Assembly (NCBI GenBank): GCA_002298785.1
Contig: DBMR01000008.1
Location: 72,334 to 136,333 of the forward strand
DNA: 64,000 bases
Direction of reading: 5' to 3'
From: Verrucomicrobia subdivision 3 bacterium UBA693
Lineage (GTDB): Bacteria > Verrucomicrobiota > Verrucomicrobiia > Limisphaerales > UBA8199
The notes under the pieces are model-generated. The model was not told the origin of the DNA, made no database searches, and worked only from the letters and a program-made list of their open reading frames with translations. Positions 43,115-51,688 of this stretch are shown in pieces. The first letter of the stretch is position 1, and every line of letters begins with the position of its first letter. Both the position numbers and the translations under genes were made by a program.

Positions 43115-45208
43115 ATGAAGTCCAAAATTCCCTCCACATTCACCATGGTTTTGTTAAGGCCCGCATTGGTCGAAGCATTTCGCAAGCTCGACCCTCGAGT
43201 ACTTTGGCGAAACCCGGTTATGCTGCTTACCGAACTGGGTGCCTTGCTGTGCACGGTGGTCGTGCTGAGCGATTTGATGCACCGCCAGTTCTCGGCTTTC
43301 GACCTGCAAATTGCGGTTTGGTTATGGTTCACTGTCCTGTTCGCCAATTTTGCCGAAGCGCTGGCGGAGGGCCGCGGGAAGGCGCAAGCGGAGAGTTTGA
43401 AAAAGGCTCGGACCACCACCATGGCTCGGCGTCAGCACCAAGGACAGGAGCAACGAGTTCCAGCGACTTTGCTGCGTAAGGACGACCATGTAGTGTGCGA
43501 GGCGGGCGATATCATTCCGGCGGACGGTGAGGTCATTGATGGCATCGCCACGGTGGACGAAAGCGCCATCACTGGGGAGTCCGCCCCGGTCATTCGAGAG
43601 AGCGGCGGAGACCGTAGCGCGGTGACTGGAGGCACGAAAGTCATCAGCGACCGGATCGTTATCCGCGTCACGTCGGAGCAGGGCTCGATGTTTTTGGACC
43701 GGATGATTGCGATGGTGGAAGGAGCGAAGCGCCAGAGAACACCCAACGAAATTGCGCTCTCGATTTTGCTGACGGGGCTGACGGCGGTCTTCCTGCTCGC
43801 GGTGGTAACGTTGCCCGCCTTTGGCCGCTACAGCGAGCAGCAGGCCGGGCAGCCGGGCGCGGCGAACCTCAGCCTGCCGGTTCTCACCGCACTGCTGGTC
43901 TGCCTGATCCCGACCACCATCGGTGGCCTGCTCAGTGCCATTGGCATCAGTGGCATTGACCGACTCATCCGCCGCAATGTGCTGGCGACCAGCGGCCGTG
44001 CCGTCGAGGCTGCGGGCGATATCAACGTGCTGCTGCTCGACAAGACGGGTACGATCACCCTGGGCAATCGGCAGGCCACGGCCTTTCTGCCGGTGCCCGG
44101 CGGTTCCGCCGAGCGCCTGGCGGATGCCGCGCAACTGGCCTCCCTGGCCGACGAAACTCCCGAGGGTCGAAGCATCGTGGTACTCGCCAAAGACCAGTTC
44201 AAACTCCGTGGGCGCGAAGTCTCGCAGACCCATGCGCGCTTTGTTCCCTTCACCGCACAAACCCGCATGAGCGGCGTGGACTTCCCGGCGCGGGACGGTG
44301 CCGGGGAGCGCAGAATTCGGAAAGGGTCCGCGGAGGCGATGCGGGCCTTCGTGGAACACCAGGGAGGGGTTTATCCGAAGGAAACCGCGCAGGCCGTGGA
44401 AGATGTCGCCCGGCAGGGCGGCACGCCCCTGGTGGTCGTCGAGAACTGTTCCGTGTTGGGTGTGATCCAGTTGAAGGACGTGGTGAAAGGCGGCATCCGG
44501 GAACGGTTCGGACAGCTTCGCAAAATGGGTATTCGTACCGTGATGATCACCGGTGACAATCCGCTTACCGCGGCGGCGATTGCAGCGGAGGCCGGCGTGG
44601 ACGATTTCATGGCGCAAGCCACACCCGAGGACAAGCTGCGTCGGATTCGCCAGGAACAGGCCAAAGGCCACCTGGTGGCGATGACGGGGGATGGCACCAA
44701 CGACGCACCAGCCCTGGCCCAGGCGGACGTCGGGGTGGCGATGAACACCGGTACCCAGGCCGCCCGCGAAGCCGGTAACATGGTGGACCTGGACAGCAAC
44801 CCGACCAAGCTGATTGAAGTCGTCGAAATCGGGAAGCAACTCCTCATGACCCGCGGTGCATTGACCACGTTCAGCATCGCCAATGACGTGGCTAAGTATT
44901 TCGCCATCCTGCCGGCGATGTTTCTGGGCCTCTACGCTGTGACGGGAGCCACGCGGGGGCCGCTGGCCGCGCTCAACATCATGTGGCTGGCCTCGCCTCA
45001 GAGCGCCGTTCTCAGCGCCGTAATCTTCAACGCGCTTATCATCATAGCGCTCATCCCGTTGGCGTTGCGGGGGGTCTCTTACCGCCCAGTCGGAGCCGCG
45101 GCGGTACTTCGGCGAAACCTCGTGATCTACGGCGTCGGCGGACTCATCGCGCCATTCGTAGGGATAAAAGTGATCGACCTCGGCATCAACCTGCTTGGAC
45201 TAACATGA
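43115..45208 (+). CDS. kdpB: Potassium-transporting ATPase ATP-binding subunit KdpB
   Basis: The 697-aa P-type ATPase shows the actuator TGES (DESAITGESAPV), the phosphorylation site DKTGTITLGNR and the hinge MTGDGTNDAPALAQADVG, with MNTGTQAAREAGNMVDLDS next to it. It energises K+ uptake by the KdpA channel. All catalytic residues are present. Its stop overlaps the kdpC start by four bases. Confidence 0.97.
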   Translation: MKSKIPSTFTMVLLRPALVEAFRKLDPRVLWRNPVMLLTELGALLCTVVVLSDLMHRQFSAFDLQIAVWLWFTVLFANFAEALAEGRGKAQAESLKKARTTTMARRQHQGQEQRVPATLLRKDDHVVCEAGDIIPADGEVIDGIATVDESAITGESAPVIRESGGDRSAVTGGTKVISDRIVIRVTSEQGSMFLDRMIAMVEGAKRQRTPNEIALSILLTGLTAVFLLAVVTLPAFGRYSEQQAGQPGAANLSLPVLTALLVCLIPTTIGGLLSAIGISGIDRLIRRNVLATSGRAVEAAGDINVLLLDKTGTITLGNRQATAFLPVPGGSAERLADAAQLASLADETPEGRSIVVLAKDQFKLRGREVSQTHARFVPFTAQTRMSGVDFPARDGAGERRIRKGSAEAMRAFVEHQGGVYPKETAQAVEDVARQGGTPLVVVENCSVLGVIQLKDVVKGGIRERFGQLRKMGIRTVMITGDNPLTAAAIAAEAGVDDFMAQATPEDKLRRIRQEQAKGHLVAMTGDGTNDAPALAQADVGVAMNTGTQAAREAGNMVDLDSNPTKLIEVVEIGKQLLMTRGALTTFSIANDVAKYFAILPAMFLGLYAVTGATRGPLAALNIMWLASPQSAVLSAVIFNALIIIALIPLALRGVSYRPVGAAAVLRRNLVIYGVGGLIAPFVGIKVIDLGINLLGLT

Positions 45209-45885
45209 AAACCTCGAACGACACTCTGCCATTCTGGAAACACTGGGGCGCGCTGGACTCGATAGTGCCCGCCCCGCAAGCGGTTCCACCCGTGCACCGA
45301 GCCGGCCCCCTGGCGGTGGCGTGCCGGATGTTTCTGGTGCTGTCCCTGTTGACGGGCATGATTTATCCACTCGCAGTCACGGTGACCGCGAGGGTTTGTT
45401 TCCCGCATCAGGCCGCGGGCAGCATTTTGAAGCGTGACGGCCAACCGGTCGGGTCCGAGTGGCTTGCGCAGCGGGTTGCCGGCAGCCAGTATTTTTGGCC
45501 CCGGCCGTCTGCCGGCGACGACGGCACGAACTATGCGACGGTAGCCTCTGCGGCGAGCAACCTGGGGCCAACCAGTTCCAACCTGATCGCGCAGGTGCGT
45601 GCCCGGGCAGATGAATTTCGCGCGGCGCACCACCTGGCCGACGACATGGCGGTGCCTGCCGATATGCTCTTTGCGTCCGGCAGCGGCCTCGATCCGCACA
45701 TCAGTCCAGCGTCCGCCCGGCTGCAAATCCCGCGAGTGGCTGAAGCGAGGAAGTTCGATGCCGCCACGACTGAACGGTTGTGCAAGCTGGTAGAGCAGTC
45801 GATCGAGCCGCGACAACTTGGTTTTCTGGGTGAGGAGCGGGTGAATGTTTTACGCCTGAATTTGGCGTTGGACCTGTTAAAGTAA
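45205..45885 (+). CDS. kdpC: Potassium-transporting ATPase subunit KdpC
   Basis: The 226-aa subunit has one N-terminal membrane helix (MFLVLSLLTGMIYPLAVTVT) and a periplasmic domain with SQYFWPRPSAGD and the C-terminal FASGSGLDPHISPASA, both family signatures. It stabilises the KdpA-KdpB complex. An N-terminal extension of about 40 residues before the membrane helix makes it longer than E. coli KdpC (about 190 aa). It starts in the ATGA overlap with kdpB. Confidence 0.95.
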   Translation: MKTSNDTLPFWKHWGALDSIVPAPQAVPPVHRAGPLAVACRMFLVLSLLTGMIYPLAVTVTARVCFPHQAAGSILKRDGQPVGSEWLAQRVAGSQYFWPRPSAGDDGTNYATVASAASNLGPTSSNLIAQVRARADEFRAAHHLADDMAVPADMLFASGSGLDPHISPASARLQIPRVAEARKFDAATTERLCKLVEQSIEPRQLGFLGEERVNVLRLNLALDLLK

Positions 45886-45890
45886 GCGCG

Positions 45891-48575
45891 ATGGGTGAGC
45901 CATTAAGCAGGGATCCCGATGTGCTGCTCGCCGCCATCGAGAAGGACGCTGCCGCGCGGCGACGCGGACGGCTGAAGGTTTTTCTCGGGATGTCGGCGGG
46001 GGTGGGCAAGACCTACGCGATGCTGGAGGCGGCCCACCGCGCCCAGCGCGAAGGCCGGGAGGTGGTGCTCGGCTATGTCGAAACCCACGGACGGAAGGAG
46101 ACGGACGCACTTTTGGCGGGGCTGAAGCTGATCGCACGCCGCAAGATTGAGTATCGCGGGGTCACTTTGGAGGAGATGGACCTGGACGGTCTGGTTGACT
46201 GCCGCCCACAACTGGCCATCGTCGACGAGCTCGCCCATACCAACGCACCTGGCTCGCGTCACACCAAGCGTTACCAGGACGTCCTCGAGTTGCTGAACGC
46301 CGGGGTGGATGTCTACACCACGTTGAATGTTCAGCATGTCGAGAGCCGGGCTGACACGGTGCGACAGATCAGCGGATCGACCATGAGTGAAACGGTGCCG
46401 GACAGCGTGCTGGACGGGGCCGAGATTGAGGTGGTGGATTTGCCGCCGGAAGAACTGCTCAAACGGCTCGACGAAGGCAAAGTTTATCTACCCGATCGCG
46501 CCGAGGCGGCCCTAATGAACTTCTTTCGCGTTGGGAATTTGAATTCCCTGCGCGAGATGGCGCTGCGATTGGCCGCGGAACACGTGGGGCAGGACGTGCG
46601 CGATTACATGCAGGCCATGCAGATTGCCGGGCCCTGGAAATCGGGCTATCGGTTGCTGGTTGCGGTCAGTCCCAGCCCGTATTCGGCGAATATGGTGCGC
46701 TGGACCCGGCGATTGGCGGACAGCCTGGATTGTCCCTGGCTGGCCGTGCACATCGAACGTCCGGAATCACTGACGGAAACCGCACAAGCCCAGCTCACCA
46801 AAAACCTCGCCTTGGCCCGGGAACTCGGCGCCGAGATTATCACCAGCGCCGACATGGATGTCGTGCGCGGATTGTTGCGCGTGGCGCGACAGCACAACGT
46901 CACCCAAATCATCGTTGGCAAGCCAGGCGGACGGCGCGTGCTCGAGCGGCTTCGCGGCTTCGCCTTCCTCCGCCGGCTCATCGCTGCCAGCGGCGACATT
47001 GACATAAACGCCGTGCGGGTGGACCGAGCCGATGCGCCTTCCGACTCGCCCCCTCTTGCTCTCGCGTTTGAACGGCAACCCCGCCAATACGCCATCAGCG
47101 TGGGCGCGATTGCGGTGGCCACCGGGGTCAACGCGGCGCTCGACACCCTGGTCGGCCCTTATGCCCTGGCGTTGATTTACCTGCTTACGGTGGTCGCCCT
47201 GGCCCTGTTCGTGGGGCGGGGTCCGGTGTTTCTGGCCGCAACCATGAGCGCCCTGTTGTGGAATTACTGTTTTCTTCCACCCCGCCACACTCTCCTCATC
47301 AACAGCATTCAGGATGCGTTAATGTTCGGGATGTATTTCGCCGTTGCCCTGGTGCTGGGGCAATTGACGGCGCGGATTAGGACGCAGGAGCGAGCCGAGC
47401 GCCGGCGCGAGGAACGGTCCACAGCACTTTACCTGCTGACGCGGGATCTGGCGGACGCGGCCTCGGTGGATGAACTTGCCCAGCGATTGGTGGCGGAGGT
47501 GGGGCGCGTATTTGAGTGTGACACGGCTTTATTGCTGCGCGAAGTGGACGGTAACCTGGCGCAAAAGCCGCATCCCGCAAGCACACTGGCGGTGACCGAT
47601 AAAGAACAGGGCGTGGCGGCGTGGGCCTTCCGTCACGGCAAAGCAGCGGGCCTCCACACTGACAACCTGCCGCTTTCCGAATCGTTGCATTTGCCACTGG
47701 CGACCAAGCAGGGGGTGATCGGAGTGATGTGTGTGCGACTGGCGGCCGGGCAACCCCCGGCGTTGGAACAGCGTGATCTGCTGGACGCCTTCGCCCGCCA
47801 GGCGGCGCTGGTGCTTGATCGCCTCCGCTTAACCACGGAGGCCGAGCAGGCCCGGGTGGTGGCGGAGTCGGAGCGCCTAAGCAAATCCCTGCTGAATTCG
47901 GTCTCGCACGAACTACGAACCCCGATCGCGGCCATCACTACAGCAGTAACGGCGTTGGATGGCCTGGAATGCGGCGGTCAACCGGAGTTGGCGCGGACGC
48001 TCATCGGCGAAATTCAAACCAGCACCGACCGACTGAATCGGCTCGTGGCCAATCTGCTGGATATGACGCGGCTGGAATCCGGCCGGGTAAAGCCGCGGCT
48101 TGAATGGTGCGACGTGAAGGACCTGGTCAATGCCGCCGTGCGGAAGACCGCGAAAGAACTCGCCCGACATCAGGTCAGAGTTGCGTTGCCGGCGGACCTG
48201 CCGCTGGCCCAACTTGACCCCGTGTTGGTGGAGCAGGCGCTCTTGAATTTGCTGGTGAACGCGGGGACTTACACCGCTCCCGGCACGCCGGTCGAAATCT
48301 CTGCGAGGTCGTCTCCACATGGGTTGGCGGTCGTCGTTGCCGATCGCGGTCCCGGTCTGCCAGCGGAGAGTCTGTCCCATGTCTTTGAAAAGTTTTACCG
48401 TGCGCCCGGTGCTCCGGCGGGAGGCACGGGTCTGGGCTTATCGATCGTTAATGGATTTACTCAAGCAATGGGCGGGCGAGTCGAGGTATCAAACCGCGAA
48501 GGCGGGGGAGCCGAGTTCACCCTCCATTTTCCACCGGGCAGTCCTCCCCCGTCCAAAGATGAGTTTCAGCCATGA
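45891..48575 (+). CDS. kdpD: Sensor histidine kinase KdpD
   Basis: The 894-aa sensor has the complete KdpD architecture. An N-terminal KdpD domain has the nucleotide-binding FLGMSAGVGKTYAML and GYVETHGRKETDALL. A Usp-like region (about 245-370) follows, then four membrane helices (DUF4118, about 395-490), a GAF-type domain (about 515-645), HisKA with NSVSHELRTPIAAI and HATPase with DRGPGLPAESLSHVFEKFYR. It reports low K+ or osmotic stress to KdpE. Start at ATG 45891, five bases after the kdpC stop. It overlaps kdpE by four bases. Confidence 0.95.
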   Translation: MGEPLSRDPDVLLAAIEKDAAARRRGRLKVFLGMSAGVGKTYAMLEAAHRAQREGREVVLGYVETHGRKETDALLAGLKLIARRKIEYRGVTLEEMDLDGLVDCRPQLAIVDELAHTNAPGSRHTKRYQDVLELLNAGVDVYTTLNVQHVESRADTVRQISGSTMSETVPDSVLDGAEIEVVDLPPEELLKRLDEGKVYLPDRAEAALMNFFRVGNLNSLREMALRLAAEHVGQDVRDYMQAMQIAGPWKSGYRLLVAVSPSPYSANMVRWTRRLADSLDCPWLAVHIERPESLTETAQAQLTKNLALARELGAEIITSADMDVVRGLLRVARQHNVTQIIVGKPGGRRVLERLRGFAFLRRLIAASGDIDINAVRVDRADAPSDSPPLALAFERQPRQYAISVGAIAVATGVNAALDTLVGPYALALIYLLTVVALALFVGRGPVFLAATMSALLWNYCFLPPRHTLLINSIQDALMFGMYFAVALVLGQLTARIRTQERAERRREERSTALYLLTRDLADAASVDELAQRLVAEVGRVFECDTALLLREVDGNLAQKPHPASTLAVTDKEQGVAAWAFRHGKAAGLHTDNLPLSESLHLPLATKQGVIGVMCVRLAAGQPPALEQRDLLDAFARQAALVLDRLRLTTEAEQARVVAESERLSKSLLNSVSHELRTPIAAITTAVTALDGLECGGQPELARTLIGEIQTSTDRLNRLVANLLDMTRLESGRVKPRLEWCDVKDLVNAAVRKTAKELARHQVRVALPADLPLAQLDPVLVEQALLNLLVNAGTYTAPGTPVEISARSSPHGLAVVVADRGPGLPAESLSHVFEKFYRAPGAPAGGTGLGLSIVNGFTQAMGGRVEVSNREGGGAEFTLHFPPGSPPPSKDEFQP

Positions 48576-49273
48576 GTGAAGCATCTCCATACCAGCCCGC
48601 GATCCTGGTCATCGACGACGAAGTCCAAATTCGCCGCTTGTTGCGGGTGACCCTGGAAGCCAACGGCTACCGCGTGTGGGAAGCCGCCACGGGTTCCGAC
48701 GGCATCGTGCAGACGGCCCAGCGCCGGCCCGATGTCGTGGTGCTTGACCTGGGATTGCCGGACCTCGACGGCCTGACGGTGCTTAAACGGCTGCGCGAAT
48801 GGAGTCGGGTGCCGGTGCTTATTCTCACCGTGCGCGAAGCGGATGACGAGAAAGTTGCAGCGCTGGATGCCGGTGCGGATGATTATGTGACCAAGCCGTT
48901 CAGCACGGTGGAGTTGTTAGCGCGGTTGCGGGTCGCTTTGCGCCACGCACAGCCCATGCCGGAAAACGCCGTCTTCACGCATGGCGCGCTGGAGGTGGAC
49001 CTGGCCAATCGCCGCGTCAGCGTGCGGGGTGCCGAGGTCAAGCTGACCCCCACGGAATACTCCTTCCTGCGACTCCTGGTGCGTAACGCGGGGCGGGTGG
49101 TGACGCAGCGGCAGATCCTCACGGAAGTTTGGGGTCCAAAAGCCCTCGAGCAGACGCATTACCTGAGGGTTTACGCCGCGCACTTGCGGGATAAACTCGA
49201 ATCCGACCCCACGCGGCCGGAACTGATTCTCACCGAACCGGGAGTTGGATATCGGCTGACGGCACCGGCCTGA
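48572..49273 (+). CDS. kdpE: Response regulator KdpE
   Basis: The 233-aa OmpR-type regulator has a receiver domain (ILVIDDEVQIRR, acceptor Asp in VVVLDLGLPDLDG, Lys in YVTKPFS) and a C-terminal winged helix (VKLTPTEYSFLRLLVRNAGR, GVGYRL). Phosphorylated by KdpD, it activates the kdp promoter under K+ limitation. The start overlaps the end of kdpD (ATGA). Confidence 0.95.
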   Translation: MSEASPYQPAILVIDDEVQIRRLLRVTLEANGYRVWEAATGSDGIVQTAQRRPDVVVLDLGLPDLDGLTVLKRLREWSRVPVLILTVREADDEKVAALDAGADDYVTKPFSTVELLARLRVALRHAQPMPENAVFTHGALEVDLANRRVSVRGAEVKLTPTEYSFLRLLVRNAGRVVTQRQILTEVWGPKALEQTHYLRVYAAHLRDKLESDPTRPELILTEPGVGYRLTAPA

Positions 49274-49293
49274 ATCCGCAGCCAGGGCGGAGA

Positions 49294-50046
49294 CTACTCG
49301 AAGCTCGTCGCGGCGCCCGACTTGGAGGCGAGCCACTTCTTATAGGCTTCCTCGCTCTCGACCACGATCATGCCCTGGGCCATCGAGGCGTGGCCATTGC
49401 CGCATAGTTGTGCGCAATACACCTGGTATTTGCCTTCTTTAGTAGGCTTGAACCACATGGGAATGCGCATGCCGGGAATGGCGTCCTGAGCGGCCCGCAT
49501 GGCGAGCACTTTGAAGGAATGAATCACGTCTCGCGAAGAGACATAGGCGATCACCGGCTTGTTCACGGGTACGTGCATTTCGTTTAGCACCTGCACGTCA
49601 TCTTTGCCGGCCGGATCGGCGGGATCGACACCAAACGTGTTGTCCGCTTTCACCCGTGTGATGTCCTGCCGGCCAAAAACGCCGTCCGGTCCCGCGTAGC
49701 GCGCGTTCCAGGCAAATTGCTGGCCCATCACCTGGATCACGGTGGACTCTTTCTCCGTGGGAAACTTCTCCACGGCCCTGGCCCAGAGCGGCACGGCAAT
49801 GAACAGGAGCAGGCACGCTTCAATCCCGGCAACGGTAAATTCGATGTAGCTGGAGGCGTGGTTGCGTACGCCATGGTAATCCGCACGCGCGTGGCGGTCT
49901 TTCCGGAAGCGGAACAGGGTGTACCCGAAGTAAATCAACCAGCCCACGAACAGCACGATCATCAGCCAATGGATATAGGTAACCAGGCTGTTAACGCCGG
50001 CGCCTTGCTCGGAGGCGATGGGGGGTAATTTGAGAAAGTCGGCCAT
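49294..50046 (-). CDS. Cytochrome c oxidase subunit II
   Basis: The 250-aa protein has two N-terminal membrane helices (YIHWLMIVLFVGWLIYFGYT and EACLLLFIAVPLWARAV) and a CuA domain. The copper ligands are visible in IHSFKV and YCAQLCGNGHASM (Cys, Cys, His, Met). It takes electrons from cytochrome c and passes them to subunit I. There is no fused cytochrome c domain. Unusually, this gene is last in the oxidase operon instead of first. It is 12 bases after the small membrane-protein gene. Confidence 0.92.
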   Translation of the reverse strand: MADFLKLPPIASEQGAGVNSLVTYIHWLMIVLFVGWLIYFGYTLFRFRKDRHARADYHGVRNHASSYIEFTVAGIEACLLLFIAVPLWARAVEKFPTEKESTVIQVMGQQFAWNARYAGPDGVFGRQDITRVKADNTFGVDPADPAGKDDVQVLNEMHVPVNKPVIAYVSSRDVIHSFKVLAMRAAQDAIPGMRIPMWFKPTKEGKYQVYCAQLCGNGHASMAQGMIVVESEEAYKKWLASKSGAATSFE

Positions 50047-50058
50047 AATGAAATCAGT

Positions 50059-50328
50059 TTAGACGTGGCTGGAGGAAATGGCAGGCTCAGCAGTGGGTGC
50101 TTCCGGTTCCAGGGCGGAGGATTTGCGGGCCAGAAAAATAAAGAACGCGGCCACGCCCACCAGGACGGTGACGATAATGCCCAGCAGGCTCATGATGCCC
50201 CAGTTCATGCCCTGTGCGAGGGGCGAGTCCGTCTTGCCCCCGTAACAGGCGGAGCAGGCGGAGGCGGCCCAACTGCCCGCCAGCAGCAGGGCGGCGGCCA
50301 GTCCTGACCAGCGAAAGCGGCGACTCAT
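50059..50328 (-). CDS. Small exported membrane protein of the oxidase operon
   Basis: This 89-aa unassigned protein has a signal peptide (FRWSGLAAALLLAGSWAASA) directly followed by a Cys pair (CSACYGG), and then one transmembrane helix (IMSLLGIIVTVLVGVAAFFI) with a polar tail. The Cys-Ser-Ala-Cys after the signal suggests a metal or thiol role in oxidase assembly, but that is only inference. Its frame is intact and lies between the small gene at 50346 and subunit II, with tight spacing. An earlier ATG at 50340 is also possible. Confidence 0.65.
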   Translation of the reverse strand: MSRRFRWSGLAAALLLAGSWAASACSACYGGKTDSPLAQGMNWGIMSLLGIIVTVLVGVAAFFIFLARKSSALEPEAPTAEPAISSSHV

Positions 50329-50345
50329 GAAAGGGCGCATAAGGT

Positions 50346-50555
50346 TCAGAGGTAACTGACGTTTTTGAGCTTCTTCAGAAATTTGATGCCGTAAAAGATA
50401 ATGGCAATTCCGGAGAGCACGGCGCCCAGCCCGTAGGCCAGGTCCGCCATCCTGCCTTCCGGCGAAAAATACTGTTTCAGCATCCAGATGGCGAAGCCGA
50501 AGGACAGTGCGCTGAATGCGTTGACGAAGACGAGGTGCAGAGCTTTGAGTGACAT
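50346..50555 (-). CDS. Small membrane protein of the oxidase operon
   Basis: The 69-aa protein has two predicted helices (LVFVNAFSALSFGFAIWMLK and YGLGAVLSGIAIIFYGIKFL) and a basic C-terminus. It is embedded between ctaF-like and subunit II genes with gaps of 7 and 17 bases, so it is an oxidase-operon product of unknown function. The size resembles accessory subunits of heme-copper oxidases. Confidence 0.65.
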   Translation of the reverse strand: MSLKALHLVFVNAFSALSFGFAIWMLKQYFSPEGRMADLAYGLGAVLSGIAIIFYGIKFLKKLKNVSYL

Positions 50556-50562
50556 ACGTCCT

Positions 50563-50886
50563 TTATTTTGCCACCGGTGCGCCGAGCGCCGGCAGATCGT
50601 GAGCGGCCCAGATTGAAAGCCCCATCAGGCCAATGAAGAAAAACACGGTAAAGGCCAGCACGGCGAAGATGAGCTTGCGCTCGCCGATCAAGTGCATCAG
50701 GTAGCCGGCGACGAGGAAAGCGTTCACCGCAGCCGCGGTTAGTACCAGCGCGATTGAGAGGTGGTGGTTGGTCAACGGCGCGTACGAGGCGGCGACCATG
50801 ATCAGGGTGCCGCAAACCACAGCCGTGAAGACCGCGCCGCATTTGCGCGCATACGCTTTGAAGGCGTCAGTTTGGGTTTCGCTCAT
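50563..50886 (-). CDS. Cytochrome c oxidase subunit IV (bacterial type)
   Basis: The 107-aa protein with three helices has SIALVLTAAAVNAFLVAGYL, MHLIGERKLIFAVLAFTVFF, then GLMGLSIW, the COX4/CyoD-like pattern. It stabilises subunit I/III. ATG at 50886 is chosen; one at 50895 is equally near. It follows subunit III by about 13 bases. Confidence 0.8.
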   Translation of the reverse strand: MSETQTDAFKAYARKCGAVFTAVVCGTLIMVAASYAPLTNHHLSIALVLTAAAVNAFLVAGYLMHLIGERKLIFAVLAFTVFFFIGLMGLSIWAAHDLPALGAPVAK

Positions 50887-50899
50887 AGGTTGCATCGGG

Positions 50900-51670
50900 T
50901 CAAATCAGGTAGAACGTCGGGAACAGGAAGATCCACACGAGATCGACGAAGTGCCAGAAAAGGCCGCTGACTTCGACGCGGTTGGTGAACCGTTCCGGAT
51001 CGGTTTTCCACATCCGGCTGCCGGGGCCCCAGAGGTAGCCCATGACGACAATGCCACCCAGGATGTGGAGGGCGTGCAAACCGGACATGGTGAAGTAAGT
51101 GGCGAGGAAAGTGTTGTGCCACGGACCGTAATTCTGCATGCGCACGATCTGGTCTTTCGGGATGGTCAATTCCCGGTGCTCGACATGTTTGCGGCCGTTC
51201 ATGAGTTCGGCGTGTTCCTTGACGGTATGGCCATGCAGGACCACGTCGCCGTTGGCTTCGCGTCGCACCAGGTGGCCATCGGCAATCTCCCCGCTTTTCA
51301 ACACCAGTTCGTAGTGGGTGAATTTGTCGCGGTATTCGTAGCTCTTGATGCCGAGGAAGATGATCGCCAGCAGGATCGTCAGCCCCTGGAAGAGTTTGAA
51401 TCGGTCGAACATCCGCGCCTTGCACGCCACCCAGGCCAGCAAGGTGGTGATGGCCGAGAGCGCGAGGATGATCGTATTGATAGTTCCCAGCGGGACGCTG
51501 AGCAACCCGGTCGGCCAGGTTCCTTCGAGGGCGCTTACCCGAAGCAAAATGTAGGACGAAAAAAGCCCGCCGAAGAGCATGACTTCCGAGGCCAGGAACA
51601 GCCACATGCCCACCTTGGCGTTATACACGCCGGTATCCGGTCGTGCTTGAACTGTGTAGGGAATTTCCAT
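50900..51670 (-). CDS. Cytochrome c oxidase subunit III
   Basis: The 256-aa subunit shows GMWLFLASEVMLFGGLFSSY at the start and the C-terminal YFTMSGLHALHILGGIVVMG and HFVDLVWIFLFPTFYL. In the middle, an extra hydrophilic stretch of about 60 residues (KFTHYELVLKSGEIADGHLV, then a His-containing part and KHVEHRELTIPKDQIV) interrupts the usual helix spacing. It accompanies subunit I in the core of the oxidase. The gene starts 18 bases after ctaD. Confidence 0.9.
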   Translation of the reverse strand: MEIPYTVQARPDTGVYNAKVGMWLFLASEVMLFGGLFSSYILLRVSALEGTWPTGLLSVPLGTINTIILALSAITTLLAWVACKARMFDRFKLFQGLTILLAIIFLGIKSYEYRDKFTHYELVLKSGEIADGHLVRREANGDVVLHGHTVKEHAELMNGRKHVEHRELTIPKDQIVRMQNYGPWHNTFLATYFTMSGLHALHILGGIVVMGYLWGPGSRMWKTDPERFTNRVEVSGLFWHFVDLVWIFLFPTFYLI

Positions 51671-51688
51671 GAAAAGTTTGGTTGCGGT